From CAVTPU01 sp963736695 (GTDB lineage: Bacteria; Actinomycetota; Actinomycetes; Mycobacteriales; Micromonosporaceae), in contig CAVTPU010000004.1 in the NCBI GenBank assembly GCA_963736695.1, forward strand, positions 1,116,001-1,180,000: a DNA stretch of 64,000 nt. The letters are read 5' to 3'. Position numbers and translations under genes: made by a program. Shown here piece after piece: positions 1-9,091 of this stretch. A model generated the notes under the pieces. It saw only the letters and a list, made by a program, of their open reading frames with translations. It made no database searches and was not told the origin of the DNA. Numbering within the stretch: the stretch's first letter is position 1; each line of letters starts with the position of its first letter.

Positions 1-1064
1 CACGTGATGGTCTGCGCCGGCCCGGGGCGGGTCGAGCACCACCAGGTCGGCGATGCCGTCGTGCGTGTCGAGCCATCGGCGCACGTCGGCCCGCACGGCC
101 CGCACCGCGGGCAGGTCGGCGAGCCCGCGGCGGGCGGCGGCGGCCGCGGCGGGGTGCGACTCCACCACGGTCACCCGCCCGGTGGGTCCGACCCGGTCGG
201 CGACGGCGGCGGCGAACAGGCCCACCCCGCCATAGAGGTCCCACGCGCGTTCCCCGGGGCGGGGGTCGAGCAGCTCCACGACCGTGTTCGCGAGGGTGTC
301 CGCCGCCGCGGGGTGCACCTGCCAGAACGCCTCGGCCGGCACGTGGAAGACGCGGCTGAGCGCCGACTCGCGCACCGACGCGGGCCCGCTGACCCGACGC
401 GGCGCGCCTCGGCCGCCGTGGGCGAGCACCGTGACCTCGGCGGGCGTGGCGACGCGCCGTGCCGGCGATGACCGTGGACCCGGCGATGACCTCCACCCCG
501 GTGACGCCCGGCCACGGCCGGTCGAGCACCGGCGCGGCCGCGCACCGCCGGGTGCGCCAGCGGGCACTCGTCGACCGGGATGACCTCGTGTGACCGGTGG
601 GCGCGCAGTCCGGCGCGCCCGGCGGCGTCCACCGCGTAGTGGACGCGGGTGCGCCAGCCCAGCCCCTCGGGTTCGCCGGCGACGTCGGTGAGCGGCTCCA
701 CGCGTACGGGAAAATCGGTTGGAGCGTGCCCACCCAGCCGGACCAGCTGCTCGCGCACGACGGTGGTCTTGAGTTCACGCTGCGCGGCGGGTGTCGCGTG
801 TTGCCAGTCGCACCCGCCGCACCGGCCGGGGCCGGCCCACGGGCAGGGCGGCGTCACCCGGTCGGGTGAGGCGCGCAGCACCTCGACGGCGTCGGCGCGC
901 AGGAAGGTGCGTCCTTCGCTGGTGACCGCGGCGCGGACCCGTTCACCGGGCAGGGTGTGGCGCACGAACACGACCCGACCGTCGGGCAGCCGGGCGACAC
1001 AGTGGCCGCCGTGGGCGACCGACCCGACCTCGAGGTCGAGCAGACCAGTGTCGATCGTCGTCAC
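1..1064 (-). pseudogene. TrmA/RlmD-family RNA 5-methyluridine methyltransferase, frameshifted, 3' end outside window
   Basis: Predicted SAM-dependent methyltransferase that makes 5-methyluridine in tRNA or 23S rRNA. The first 55 residues resemble a TRAM RNA-binding domain. Cysteines C74, C82, C85 and C167 have the spacing of the family's iron-sulfur site. The frame breaks near 541 and near 461, and each break is explained by one extra base. Reading across them restores FWQVHP, the SAM-site motif DLYGGVGLFA and, at about positions 20-40, LDPPRAGA (family motif IV). The C-terminal catalytic Cys would lie beyond the left edge. The GTG start overlaps the upstream permease stop by four bases (GTGA), which suggests translational coupling. 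Family assignment is firm; the exact target base is unknown. The breaks are probably sequencing errors. Confidence 0.82.
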
Positions 1065-3115
1065 CGCTCCCCCGACGTCGGACCGGCTGCTCGGCGTCGG
1101 CGGTCCCGGTCGGTGTTCGCCGGACTTGCCGGACGCGCGGGCCCGGGAGAAGCGTCGCGTCGAGGCGGTCGAGGTTCTTGACGTTGGTCGAGGCGAGCTG
1201 CCACGGCACGCTCGTCACCATGACGCCCGGCTCGAACAGCAGCCGGGTCTTGATGCGCAGGGCGCTCTGGTTGTGCAGCAGGTGTCTCCCACCAGCGGCC
1301 GACCACGTATTCGGGAATGAAGATGGTGACGACGTCGCGCGGCGAGCTGCGGCGCACCGACTTGACGTAGTCGATGATCGGTCGGGTGATCTCCCGGTAG
1401 GGCGACTCGATGACGGTCAGCGCCGACGCGGAATGCGTCGACGCTCCCACTCGGCCTGGATCTCGCGGGTGTCGCCGTCGTCGACGTTGACGGTCAGCGC
1501 GGTGAGCGTGTCGGGGCGGGTCGCCTGGGCGTAGGCGAGCGCCCGCAGGGTCGGCAGGTGCACTTTGCTCACCAGCACGATGACGTGGTTGCGGGCGGGC
1601 AGCACCGGCCGGTCGTCGGTGGGCTGCAGTTCCTGGGCGACCGGTGTCGTAGTGGCGGCGGATGCTCAGCATGACAGCGTAGATGACGGCCATCGCGGCG
1701 ATGGCGATCCACGCGCCGAGCAGGAACTTGGTGACGAGCACCACGATGAGCACCGCGCCGGTGAGCACCAGGCCGAAGCCGTTGATGGCCCGCGAGCGGT
1801 GCATGCGGCGGCGGGTCGCCGGGTCGCGTTCGGTGCGCAGCAGCCGGTTCCAGTGCCGGATCATGCCGGCCTGCGACAGGGTGAACGAGACGAAGACGCC
1901 GACGATGTAGAGCTGGATCAGCCGGGTGACCTCGGCCTGGAACGACGACGATCAGCACGATCGCGAAGACGGCGAGGAAGACGATGCCGTTGGAGAACGC
2001 GAGCCGGTCGCCGCGGGTGTGCAGCTGGCGGGGCAGGTAGCGGTCCTGGGCGAGGATCGAGCCGAGCACCGGGAAAGCCGTTGAACGCGGTGTTGGCGGC
2101 GAGGAACAGGATCAGCGCGGTGGCACCGGCGACCACGTAGAGCATGACCGAGCCGGCGCCGAAGACCGTCTCGGCGAGCTGCGCGGTGACCGTCTTCTGC
2201 TCGTAGCCGGCCGGGCCGGAGACGATCTGCGCGGCGGGGTTCTCGACGAACTGCAGGCCGGTCAGCCTGGCCAGCGCGACGATGCCGACCAGCATGGTGA
2301 CGGCGATGCCGCCGAGCAGCAGCAGCGTGGTCGCGGCGTTGCGGCTCTTCGGCGGCTTGAACGCCGGCACCCCGTTGGAGATGGCCTCGACGCCGGTGAG
2401 CGCGGCGCAGCCGGAGGAGAAGGCGCGCAGCAGCAGGAAGACGAGCGCGAAGCCGGTGACGTCGTGTTCGGCGGTGATCGTCAGGTCCGGCGCTGGGTGC
2501 CCTGCAGGTCGTCGCCGAGCACGAAGAGCCGGAACAGTCCGGTGGCGACCATGCCCAAAATCACGATCATGAACCCGTACGTGGGGATGGCGAACGCGGT
2601 GCCGGACTCGCGAATGCCCCGCAGGTTGACCGCGGTGAGCAGCGACGATCGCGGCGACCGCGATCGGCACCTTGTGGTTGGCGACGAACGGCACACACCG
2701 AGCCGAGGTTGGCCACGCCCGGAGGCGCTGGAGACCGCGACGGTCAGCACGTAGTCGACCAGCAGCGCGCTGGCCACCCCGAGCCCGGACGCGGGAGCCG
2801 AGGTTGACGCTGGCGACCTCGTAGTCGCCGCCGCCGGACGGATAGGCGTGCACGTTCTGCCGGTAGCTCGCGACCACGGTGAGCATCACCACGACGACGG
2901 CGAGCGCGACCCACGGCGAGAAGACGAAGGCGCTCGCGCCCGGCGATCGACAGGGTCAGCAGGATCTCGTCGGGCGCGTATGCGACGCTGGACAGCGCGT
3001 CGGAGGCGAAGACCGGCAGCGCGATCCGCTTGGGCAGCAGGGTGTGCTGCAGCCGGTCGGACCGGAACGGACGGCCGAGGAGCAGGCGCTTGAGGACCGA
3101 GGTGGGTGTGGCCAC
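1061..3115 (-). pseudogene. APC-superfamily permease, multiply frameshifted
   Basis: Membrane transporter of the amino acid-polyamine-organocation superfamily. Its place beside two TrkA genes suggests, but does not prove, an ion or amino-acid role. It starts at GTG 3115; the N-terminus contains ASDALSSVAYAPDEIL, typical of this actinobacterial subfamily. Fragments in all three frames join into one protein of about 680 residues: DYVLTVAVS, NLRGIRESGTAFAIP, LTGVEAISNGVPAFKPPKS, FLAANTAFNGFP and, at the C-terminal soluble end, VTSVPWQLASTNVKNL. The frame changes near 2935, 2795, 2720, 2645, 2490, 2075, 1945, 1640, 1435, 1295 and 1135. Nearly all shifts have the sign of a one-base insertion. So many breaks in a gene that otherwise stays conserved to the end point to sequencing error rather than decay. 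Confidence 0.8.
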
Positions 3116-3256
3116 CTCCGAAGGGTAGGTCCCGGCGACGACTCCGGGGCACACCGGTGGGTGATAGCCGCACGCAGCGTGTGCACGGTGTAGCGTCGCC
3201 GGCACAGACTCACCGCGCCGCCGATCGGCGTCGGGTGGCACCGCCGGAGGGCCAGC

Positions 3257-3924
3257 GTGCACATCGTGATCATGGGATGCGGGCGGGTCGGGTCGACCGT
3301 CGCCCACGACCTCGAATCCCGAGGCCACACGTGTGGCCGTCATCGACCAGGACCCGGACGCGTTCCGTCGGCTCGGGCCGGATTTCGCCGGGCTCACCGT
3401 CACCGGTGCCGGCTTCGACCGGGATGTGCTCGTCGAGGCCGGCATCGAACGGGCCGACGCGTTCGCGGCCGTCTCCAGCGGCGACAACTCCAACATCATC
3501 TCGGCCCGGCTGGCCCGCGAGACGTTCGGCGTGTCCCGGGTCGTCGCCCGGATCTACGACCAAAGACGAGCCGAGGTGTACGAGCGGCTGGGCATCCCGA
3601 CCGTCGCGACGGTGCGCTGGACGGCCGACCGCATGGTGCGGCACCTGGTTCCGGAGGGCACGGTCGAGCTCTGGCGGGACCCGACCGGCATCGTGTCGAT
3701 CGATCGAGGTGCCGGTGCACCCGGAGTGGGTCTCCCGCCCGGTGCGCGATCTGGAGGACGGCGTACCGGCGCCCGGGTGGCTTACCTCATGCGGTTCGGG
3801 CTCGGCACACTGCCGACCGCCTCGACGCGTGCTCCAGGACGGCGACCAGGTCTTCATGCTGGTCACCGACGACATCGCCGCTCAGGTCATCGCGGTCACC
3901 GGCGCCGCGCCGGTCGCCCGGTGA
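3257..3924 (+). pseudogene. TrkA family potassium uptake regulator (first copy), frameshifted
   Basis: Cytoplasmic NAD-binding regulator of K+ uptake with TrkA-N (RCK) and TrkA-C domains. It begins MHIVIMGCGRVGS, a Rossmann GxGxxG. The frame shifts near 3332 (one extra base), near 3702 (a four-base atcg duplication), near 3755-3765 (two extra bases) and near 3835. Joined, the frames read VAVIDQDPDAFRRL, SGDNSNIISARLARE, EVPVHPEWVSRPVRDLE and, at the end, VLQDGDQVFMLVTDD, about 222 residues as usual. The second TrkA gene follows after 34 bases, and the pair is divergent from the APC permease. Actinobacterial homologues are called CeoB/CeoC or TrkA. Real inactivation is possible, but insertion-type sequencing error is more likely. 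Confidence 0.8.
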
Positions 3925-3958
3925 CCACCGACCCCGCCGACATCGCCAGGAGGATCAC

Positions 3959-4620
3959 ATGAGGGTCGCCATCGCCGGAGCGGGCAACGTGGGCCGCTCG
4001 ATCGCCCAGGAGCTGATCGAGAACGGCCACCACGTGCTGCTCATCGAGCGGCAGCCGTCGATGCTGCGCCCGGAGCGGGTGCCGACGGCCGAGTGGATCC
4101 TCGCCGACTGCTGCGAGGTGGCCAGCCTGCGAGGAGGCCGACCTCGCCAGCTGCGACGTCGTGGTGGCCGCGACCGGCGACGACAAGGTCAACCTGGTGC
4201 TCTCGCTGCTGGCCAAGACCGAGTTCGCGGTGCCCCGGGTGGTCGCCCGGGTCAACCGGGCCGAGAACGAGTGGCTCTTCACCGAGCAGTGGGGCGTCGA
4301 CGTGGCGGTCAGCAAGCCCCGCGTGATGGCGGCCCTGGTCGAGGAGGCGGTCACCGTCGGCGACCTGGTCCGGCTGATGACCTTCCGGCAGGGCGCAGGC
4401 GAACCTCGTCGAGATCACGCTGCCGGACACCGCGCCGTACGTCGGACACGCCGGTCCGTGACGTGACCGCTGCCCCGCGACGCCGCCCTGGTGGCGATCC
4501 TGCGCGGCAAGCGGGTGCTCGCCCCGACCGCCGGACGACCCGCTGGAGACCGGCGACGAACTGGTCTTCGTCTGCACCGTCGAGGTCGAGGACGAAGTGC
4601 GCCAGGTCATTCTCGGCTGA
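3959..4620 (+). pseudogene. TrkA family potassium uptake regulator (second copy), frameshifted
   Basis: Second TrkA-N/TrkA-C protein, presumably partner of the first. The ATG at 3959 has a strong AGGAGG ribosome site at 3948-3953. It opens MRVAIAGAGNVGRSIAQEL (Rossmann GxGxxG). The frame shifts near 4132, then four more times between about 4395 and 4535, each fitting one extra base (for example gccGgac for gccgac). The pieces read VVAATGDDKVNLVLSLLAK, VVARVNRAENEWLF, GKRVLAPTADDPLETGDE and EVEDEVRQVILG followed by TGA at 4618. Intact length would be near 219 residues, normal for the family. Confidence 0.8.
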
Positions 4621-4634
4621 GCCAGACCGGCGCG

Positions 4635-5343
4635 TCAGACCGGCCGCGGCCGGCCGGTTCGCTCGGTGCGGCCTTCTCGACGCAGATGTGGCCGCACCGC
4701 CCACACGGTGAGTCCCAACAGCAGCGCGTACGGCGGGAATCCCAGGGCGATGCGAGTGATCCCGAGAACGCTGGCTTTCTGGTCCTCGGTGAGGGCGTCG
4801 GTGTAGTAGACCCCGGCCTGCAATCCGACCTTCGCCAGATAGATCACCGCCCACACGCACGGTGAGCCAGCCGAAGGTGCGACGCAGCCCGGGATGCTCC
4901 CGCCACCGGGTGGCGCCCTTGTCCGCGACCACCGACCAGATCCAGCCGACCAGCGGGCGGCGGGTCGCCACCGAACCGACCATCGCCACGGCATAGCCGG
5001 CGCTGAGCAGGATGCCGGGCAGATAGAAGTCCTTGGGGCTGCCGCTGCGCCACGCGATGAGCGCGCCGACGCCGATGCCGACGAGGCCGTTGACCGCGTG
5101 CCGCACCGGTTCCCGTCGACTGAGCCGATAGATCGCGATTCCGACGGCGCCGGCCACCGCGAGGATGAGCGCGGGTTCGAGCTCCCACACCACGTTGGCG
5201 ATGACGAACGCCATGACCGGCAGGCTCGACTCGATCATGCCGCGCAATCCGCCGAGCTGGTCGGCGACCTGCTCCGAGAAGGTCGGGAGGGCTTCCTCGG
5301 CGACCGCCGCGTCGGTGTCGGCGCTTCGGGTCTGTTCAGTCAT
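4635..5343 (-). pseudogene. DUF3159 membrane protein, one frameshift
   Basis: Actinobacterial DUF3159 protein: a multi-spanning membrane protein of unknown function, always seen in this dut-TrkA neighbourhood. ATG at 5343. The first 160 residues contain hydrophobic segments around MAFVIANVVWELEPALIL, GIGVGALIAW and YLPGILLSAGYAVAMVG. One extra base near 4854 breaks the frame. Beyond it the sequence continues as WAVIYLAKVGLQAGVYY and PPYALLLGLTVWAV to a TGA at 4635. The gene start overlaps the end of the OB-fold gene by eight bases once the frameshift in that gene is allowed for, so the two are probably co-transcribed. Confidence 0.82.
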
Positions 5344-5786
5344 GCGGGTTATCCAGCTCGTAGTAGGGGTTGTAGATGACCTTGCGAGTCGTCTCGGATC
5401 GCGACCCGGCCACGCGCGGTGAGCGACCGGCCCGGTTCGATCCCCGCGATCTGGCGGCGCCCCAACCAGACCAGGGTCACCACGTCACTGCCGTCGTAGA
5501 GGTCGGCCTCCAGAGTCGGCAGGTTCGTGCGAGGGGTATACACCACAGTGCGCAGCCGCCCCGTGACGCTGACGAACTGGCCACGACAGGCCTCCCCGGC
5601 CGGAGTCGAACCCGCCGCGTGCGTCTCCGCCCGCAACTCTTCGGCGTCGAGCTCAGCCTGCGACGCCGTGAACCGGCGCAACAATCGGTGCAACACCGAA
5701 CCGCGGGCGGGTGGCTCCGCCGCCGGACCGGTCGTGAACCCGGTCTCGGCGCCGGGTTGATGGCCACCGCCGCGGTCGTCGGACAT
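5336..5786 (-). CDS. OB-fold nucleic-acid-binding protein, C-terminus shifted by one extra base
   Basis: Small actinobacterial OB-fold protein of the tRNA-anticodon-binding-like type, function unknown. The fold is visible as GQFVSVTGRLRTVVYTPR through DGSDVVTLVWLGRR to GRSLTARGRVAI. As written the frame stays open to a stop at 5349. However, one extra base at about 5384 displaces the conserved tail: removing it gives VIYNPYYEL and a TGA at 5336-5338 that overlaps the DUF3159 start. The ATG shares its first base with the stop of the upstream DUF3710 gene (TAATG), a sign of translational coupling. Intact length is about 149 residues. Confidence 0.78.
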
Positions 5787-6520
5787 TACGGCTCCTGCGC
5801 TTGGGCGCCGGCCTCGGCCAGTTGCTGGGCCGCCTCCGGCGGCAACCGCAACGGCAACGCCTCGCTCACCGGCATCGCCTGATCGCCTCGGTCGACCACG
5901 AGTCCCCGGAGCACGTCGCGCAGGGGCGCGTCCTCGGCCGGATCCGCGGCGGCCGCGCCAGCGAAGACACAGTGCACGAACCAGCGTGGCCCGTCCACCC
6001 CCACGTGCCGCACCTCAATCGGCCCCTCCGGGCCGGTCAGGCGGGCCCGCAGCTCGACGCCATAGTCACCGGGCACCTCGATCGGACGGGAGCCGCCCTC
6101 GGTGAGCGCGGTGATCAGCGACGCCCGGATCTCGTCCCACGTGCCCTCGGTGCGCGGGGCAGCGAACGCCGCGAGCTGCAGACGACTGCCGCCGTAGCCG
6201 AGCAGAATCTGCTGCACCTGGCCGTCGCCGCCGGTCTGCAACTGCACCGCCACATCGGGGATAGCGGGGATGCGCAGCGCACCGAGGTCGAGGCGTGCCT
6301 GATCGTCGTCGGGGGCGGTGGCGCTGTCGTAGGGGCCAAAGCCGACCGTCGAGGCGTCGTGAATGCGGCCGGCCTCGGCGACCGAGTCGTTCGGTCGCAT
6401 GTCCGTCGACGCCGTCTCGGCGCCTTGCTTGTCGCCCCGCCCGCGCTGCCCCCGGCGGGAGTCGCCGGACGCCTGCGTGCTGTCTCGGTCAGCCTTCCCA
6501 CGACCACGCGAGAAGATCAC
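5786..6520 (-). CDS. DUF3710 domain protein
   Basis: Conserved actinobacterial protein of 244 residues and unknown biochemical role. A polar, basic N-terminal tail (residues 1-75) precedes the DUF3710 domain, recognisable by GALRIPAIPDVAVQLQ, GSRLQLAAFAAPRT, GTWDEIRASL and GPRWFVHCVFAGAAA. The start is GTG at 6520 and overlaps the dut stop as GTGA; the stop is shared with the OB-fold start as TAATG. Both arrangements imply one polycistronic message dut-DUF3710-OB-DUF3159. The frame is uninterrupted, so the region of dense frameshifts ends just before this gene. Confidence 0.88.
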   Translation of the reverse strand: MIFSRGRGKADRDSTQASGDSRRGQRGRGDKQGAETASTDMRPNDSVAEAGRIHDASTVGFGPYDSATAPDDDQARLDLGALRIPAIPDVAVQLQTGGDGQVQQILLGYGGSRLQLAAFAAPRTEGTWDEIRASLITALTEGGSRPIEVPGDYGVELRARLTGPEGPIEVRHVGVDGPRWFVHCVFAGAAAADPAEDAPLRDVLRGLVVDRGDQAMPVSEALPLRLPPEAAQQLAEAGAQAQEP

Positions 6521-7023
6521 TGTTTCTCTCCCTCTGCCACCGTGCGCGCGCCAGCGGCCCGTGCCGCGGGAAGGGCCGCGTGGCCACCGGTGGACCCGTG
6601 CCCCCCGTCCCCGCGCGAGGTGGCTGGCAATTGTTCGACTGGGTGGAAGTCTGCCCGCTCCACCCGCTGGACGACAAGCTGCGCGATGCGGTCCCCGCGG
6701 GCGATCGTGACCGTATCCCGCGGGTCGTGGTTGATCAAGTTCACCATGATCTCCCCCCGGTAGCCGGCGTCGACCGTGCCCGGCGCGTTGAGCACCGTCA
6801 CTCCGAGTCGGGCCGCGAGCCCGGAACGCGGATGGACCAGGCCGACGTGCCCCGCCGGCAGCGCCACCGCGACGCCCGTGGGCACCAGCGCGCGCTCCCC
6901 CGGCGTGAGTGTGACCTCCGCCGCCGCGAAGAGGTCTGCGCCGGCGTCACCCTCGTGGGCATAGCCGGGCAACGGAAGGCCGGGGTCCAATCGGCGTACC
7001 CCAACTCGGATCGGTTCACCCAT
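6517..7023 (-). CDS. dut: dUTP diphosphatase
   Basis: Hydrolyses dUTP to dUMP and pyrophosphate, keeping uracil out of DNA and supplying dTMP synthesis. All five trimeric dUTPase motifs are present: GDAGADLFAA, PRSGLAA, GTVDAGYRGEIMVNLINHD, RGDRIAQLVVQRV and the C-terminal RGDGGHGSTGG, whose His in place of the common aromatic residue is also found in mycobacterial enzymes. The ATG at 7023 gives 168 residues, normal length. A longer start at 7056 is possible but would run into the preceding small gene. Start and stop overlap the neighbouring genes (GATGGGTGA upstream, GTGA downstream), indicating tight coupling. Confidence 0.95.
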   Translation of the reverse strand: MGEPIRVGVRRLDPGLPLPGYAHEGDAGADLFAAAEVTLTPGERALVPTGVAVALPAGHVGLVHPRSGLAARLGVTVLNAPGTVDAGYRGEIMVNLINHDPRDTVTIARGDRIAQLVVQRVERADFHPVEQLPATSRGDGGHGSTGGHAALPAARAAGARTVAEGEKQ

Positions 7024-7226
7024 CGCCGCCGTCGTCCTCGATTCTCTCGACACCATCCGGCGGCCCGACAACGAACCAGGACACCGTGCCACCGCCGGTC
7101 TGCGATGGCCGTGGTCATCATCGCGCCCGACCCGGGCACGACCACAGCCGCCACCCCGACCAGCCACCAGACGCGCCACGCCCGCCGCCAGCCGGCGGCG
7201 GAAGACGCCCGGACGAACAGCACCAC
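7016..7226 (-). pseudogene. small membrane protein upstream of dut, one probable frameshift
   Basis: Probable small gene not evident as a single open frame. From GTG 7226 the frame encodes a basic head and one transmembrane helix (WWLVGVAAVVVPGSGAMM). Reading one base as extra near 7095 then gives TVSWFVVGPPDGVERIEDD and a TGA at 7016-7018 that overlaps the dut ATG, the coupling pattern seen in this operon. The product would be about 69 residues. The shift has the same sign as the insertions at 1-5.4 kb. I do not recognise the family. The GTG lies only 24 bases from the divergent DUF3093 start, so a later internal ATG is possible. Confidence 0.42.
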
Positions 7227-7250
7227 ACAGCCCGTCGTAGGCTGCGCAGC

Positions 7251-7808
7251 GTGACACCCGCATCACCACCACGTGACCCGCTCGCGGCACGGGCGCACTA
7301 TCAGGAGCGCCTCACCGTCGCCTGGTGGGTCTGGCCGCTGGGCCTCGGGCTGAGCTCGCTCATCATCGCCGAACTCGCCATGGCGTTCCCGCCGCTCAAC
7401 CATCCCGTGGCATATCTGGTCGGCGCCGCGCTCTCCGCCGGCGCGCTGCTGTGGCTGGGCCGAGTGCGAATCCAGGTGCTCGACGGGGAACTCCACGTCG
7501 GCGCGGCCCGGCTGCCGGTGCGCCGGATAAGCGAAACGGCGACCGTGACGCTGGAACAACGACGCAAGCTGCTGGGCGTCGACGCCGATCCGCGGGCATT
7601 CGTCACACAGCGCCCGTGGATCGGCGGCGGTCTGCTCGTCGACATCGCCGACGAGGCGACCGAGCCCGACGAGTCGCGACCGGAGGCGCCGGGCGGACCC
7701 GCCACTCCATACTGGTTCGTCAGCTGCCGTCACCCGCAACGACTGGCCGACGCCATCAGCGCCGCACGGGACAAGACCACCCGCAACGCCGGTCGAACCG
7801 AGACCTGA
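7251..7808 (+). CDS. DUF3093 membrane protein
   Basis: Actinobacterial DUF3093 protein, 185 residues, function unknown, normally found beside dut. GTG at 7251 is the first plausible start; the sequence before it in this frame has no coding character. Two adjacent transmembrane helices (VWPLGLGLSSLIIAELAMAF and PVAYLVGAALSAGALLWLG, about residues 25-70) form an N-terminal hairpin. They are followed by a cytoplasmic domain resembling a PH-like fold, with GRVRIQVLDGELHVG, FVTQRPWIGGGLLVDI and YWFVSCRHPQRLADAI. It is divergent from the dut operon. Confidence 0.85.
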   Translation: MTPASPPRDPLAARAHYQERLTVAWWVWPLGLGLSSLIIAELAMAFPPLNHPVAYLVGAALSAGALLWLGRVRIQVLDGELHVGAARLPVRRISETATVTLEQRRKLLGVDADPRAFVTQRPWIGGGLLVDIADEATEPDESRPEAPGGPATPYWFVSCRHPQRLADAISAARDKTTRNAGRTET

Positions 7809-7817
7809 CCGGTCAGT

Positions 7818-8651
7818 TCACCCGTCGGTCACGTCGTGCGGTCGAGTCGACAGCTGGGGACGGGGCCTGCGGTGGGCAAGATCACGCCGAACCTCGTCAG
7901 CTAGGTGCAGCGTCGCCCGCCGGTTGAGAAACGCGGCGACCGCGGCCCCGGTGAACAGCGGGCCTAACGCGGTGAGGTTGCGGCCAAAACGACGCAACAG
8001 CCGGTCGCGCAGCTCGTGCCGGGCGGCCGTGCCGAGCACCGCGGCGACTCCCCGGCCGGGTGCCATGAGGTTGACGCCCCGACGGGCGGCCCAGGCCTGC
8101 AACAGGCTCACGGCCCGCTGTGTCGTCGTGCCCGGCACCGCCTGGCCATAGAGCTCCTGCAGTTCGCCGATGAGCTTGAGCTCCACCGCGACCACGGCGA
8201 CGGTCTCCGCCGCGAGCAGAGCGGGGGCGGTGAGCAGAGCGGGTGGCGCCATCCACTCGATCGCCGCGACGCCGCCGCCGACCGCGCCGATCCCGGCAGA
8301 GGCGCGGGCCGCGTTGCGCACGAGCCGGTCCGCGATGTCGTCGTCGCTGAGTCCGGGGAAGTGCTGCCGCAGCGTCGCGAGGTCCCGCAGCGGAATCCGG
8401 GGCGCGAGGTCGACGACGGTGTCGGCTATCCACGCCATCGCCGCGCGGGGCCGCAACATGCCGGTGAACCCACGGCCGCGCAGCAAACCGGCGAGCTGCC
8501 CGACCGCCCGGCGCCGGTCGGCTTTGCTCAGGTCGTCGTCGGCGAGCCGGGCGACGAGGTCGCCGGGGACCGACTCGACCGGGTTCGAGGCCGGGAGAGT
8601 CGGGCCCGAGGGGCTCGGGTCATCCGCGGGCACGGCGTGGTGATCGGTCAT
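7818..8651 (-). CDS. hypothetical membrane-associated protein
   Basis: Conserved-looking 277-residue protein of unknown function. The N-terminal half is polar (DDPSPSGPTLPASNPVES, then ADDDLSKADRRRAVGQLAGL). The middle has hydrophobic Ala/Gly-rich stretches (ASAGIGAVGGGVAAIEWMA, LLTAPALLAAETVAVVAVE) that could be membrane helices or a buried helical bundle; GPLFTGAAVAAFLNRRA forms a third. I cannot place it in a named family, though the hydrophobic pattern is loosely like EcsC-type proteins. It is downstream of DUF4193 on the same strand, separated by a hairpin region at 8716-8777. Confidence 0.7.
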   Translation of the reverse strand: MTDHHAVPADDPSPSGPTLPASNPVESVPGDLVARLADDDLSKADRRRAVGQLAGLLRGRGFTGMLRPRAAMAWIADTVVDLAPRIPLRDLATLRQHFPGLSDDDIADRLVRNAARASAGIGAVGGGVAAIEWMAPPALLTAPALLAAETVAVVAVELKLIGELQELYGQAVPGTTTQRAVSLLQAWAARRGVNLMAPGRGVAAVLGTAARHELRDRLLRRFGRNLTALGPLFTGAAVAAFLNRRATLHLADEVRRDLAHRRPRPQLSTRPHDVTDG

Positions 8652-8715
8652 GGGGGTGGCCTTCCACGGTGAGGGGTCGCCGTCGAGTCAGGGAGACGAC
8701 GTCAGCACCGCCGAT

Positions 8716-8777
8716 TGTGGCCGATGACGCACACCACCGCCATCGGCCACATCGTTGGACGCCGATGGCGGTGGTGT
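8716..8777 (-). terminator. strong hairpin with overlapping alternative hairpin, terminator or attenuator
   Basis: A perfect 17-base inverted repeat (8731-8747 with 8761-8777, 13-base loop) lies just after the DUF4193 stop and is read on the minus strand. A second, mutually exclusive 11-base pairing joins 8741-8751 with 8716-8726. In transcript order the arms are P, Q, R: P:Q forms the strong hairpin, Q:R the alternative. There is no U-run, as is common in actinobacterial terminators. It may end the DUF4193 message or control read-through into the next gene (start 8651). Confidence 0.6.
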
Positions 8778-8794
8778 TGTGGTCTACGAACGTC

Positions 8795-9091
8795 TCAGGA
8801 GCACTCGCGACAGACGAGTTCCCCGTCCTCCTCATAGGCCAACTGGCTGCGGTGCTGGACCAGGAAACACCGCGAGCAGCGGAACTCGTCGGCCTGCATG
8901 GGCAGGACCCGCACCGTGAGTTCCTCATCGGCGAGGTCGGCGCCGGGAAGCTCGAAGCTCTCCGCCGCCTCAGCCTCGTCGACGTCCACGCTGCCCGACT
9001 GTGCGTCGACTCTGCGGGATTTCAGCTCTTCGAGACTGTCCTCCCCGAGTTCGACCTCGTCACGCCGCGGCGCGTCGTAGTCGGTGGCCAT
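8795..9091 (-). CDS. DUF4193 zinc-ribbon-like protein
   Basis: Short acidic actinobacterial protein of 98 residues and unknown role. The N-terminal two thirds are acidic (DEVELGEDSLEELKSRR, DVDEAEAAESFELPGADL). The C-terminus carries two CxxC pairs, FRCSRCFLV and LVCRECS, which probably bind zinc. Members of DUF4193 regularly sit in this dut-to-sigA region. It is divergent from the LytR_C gene across a 400-base intergenic region. Confidence 0.9.
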   Translation of the reverse strand: MATDYDAPRRDEVELGEDSLEELKSRRVDAQSGSVDVDEAEAAESFELPGADLADEELTVRVLPMQADEFRCSRCFLVQHRSQLAYEEDGELVCRECS

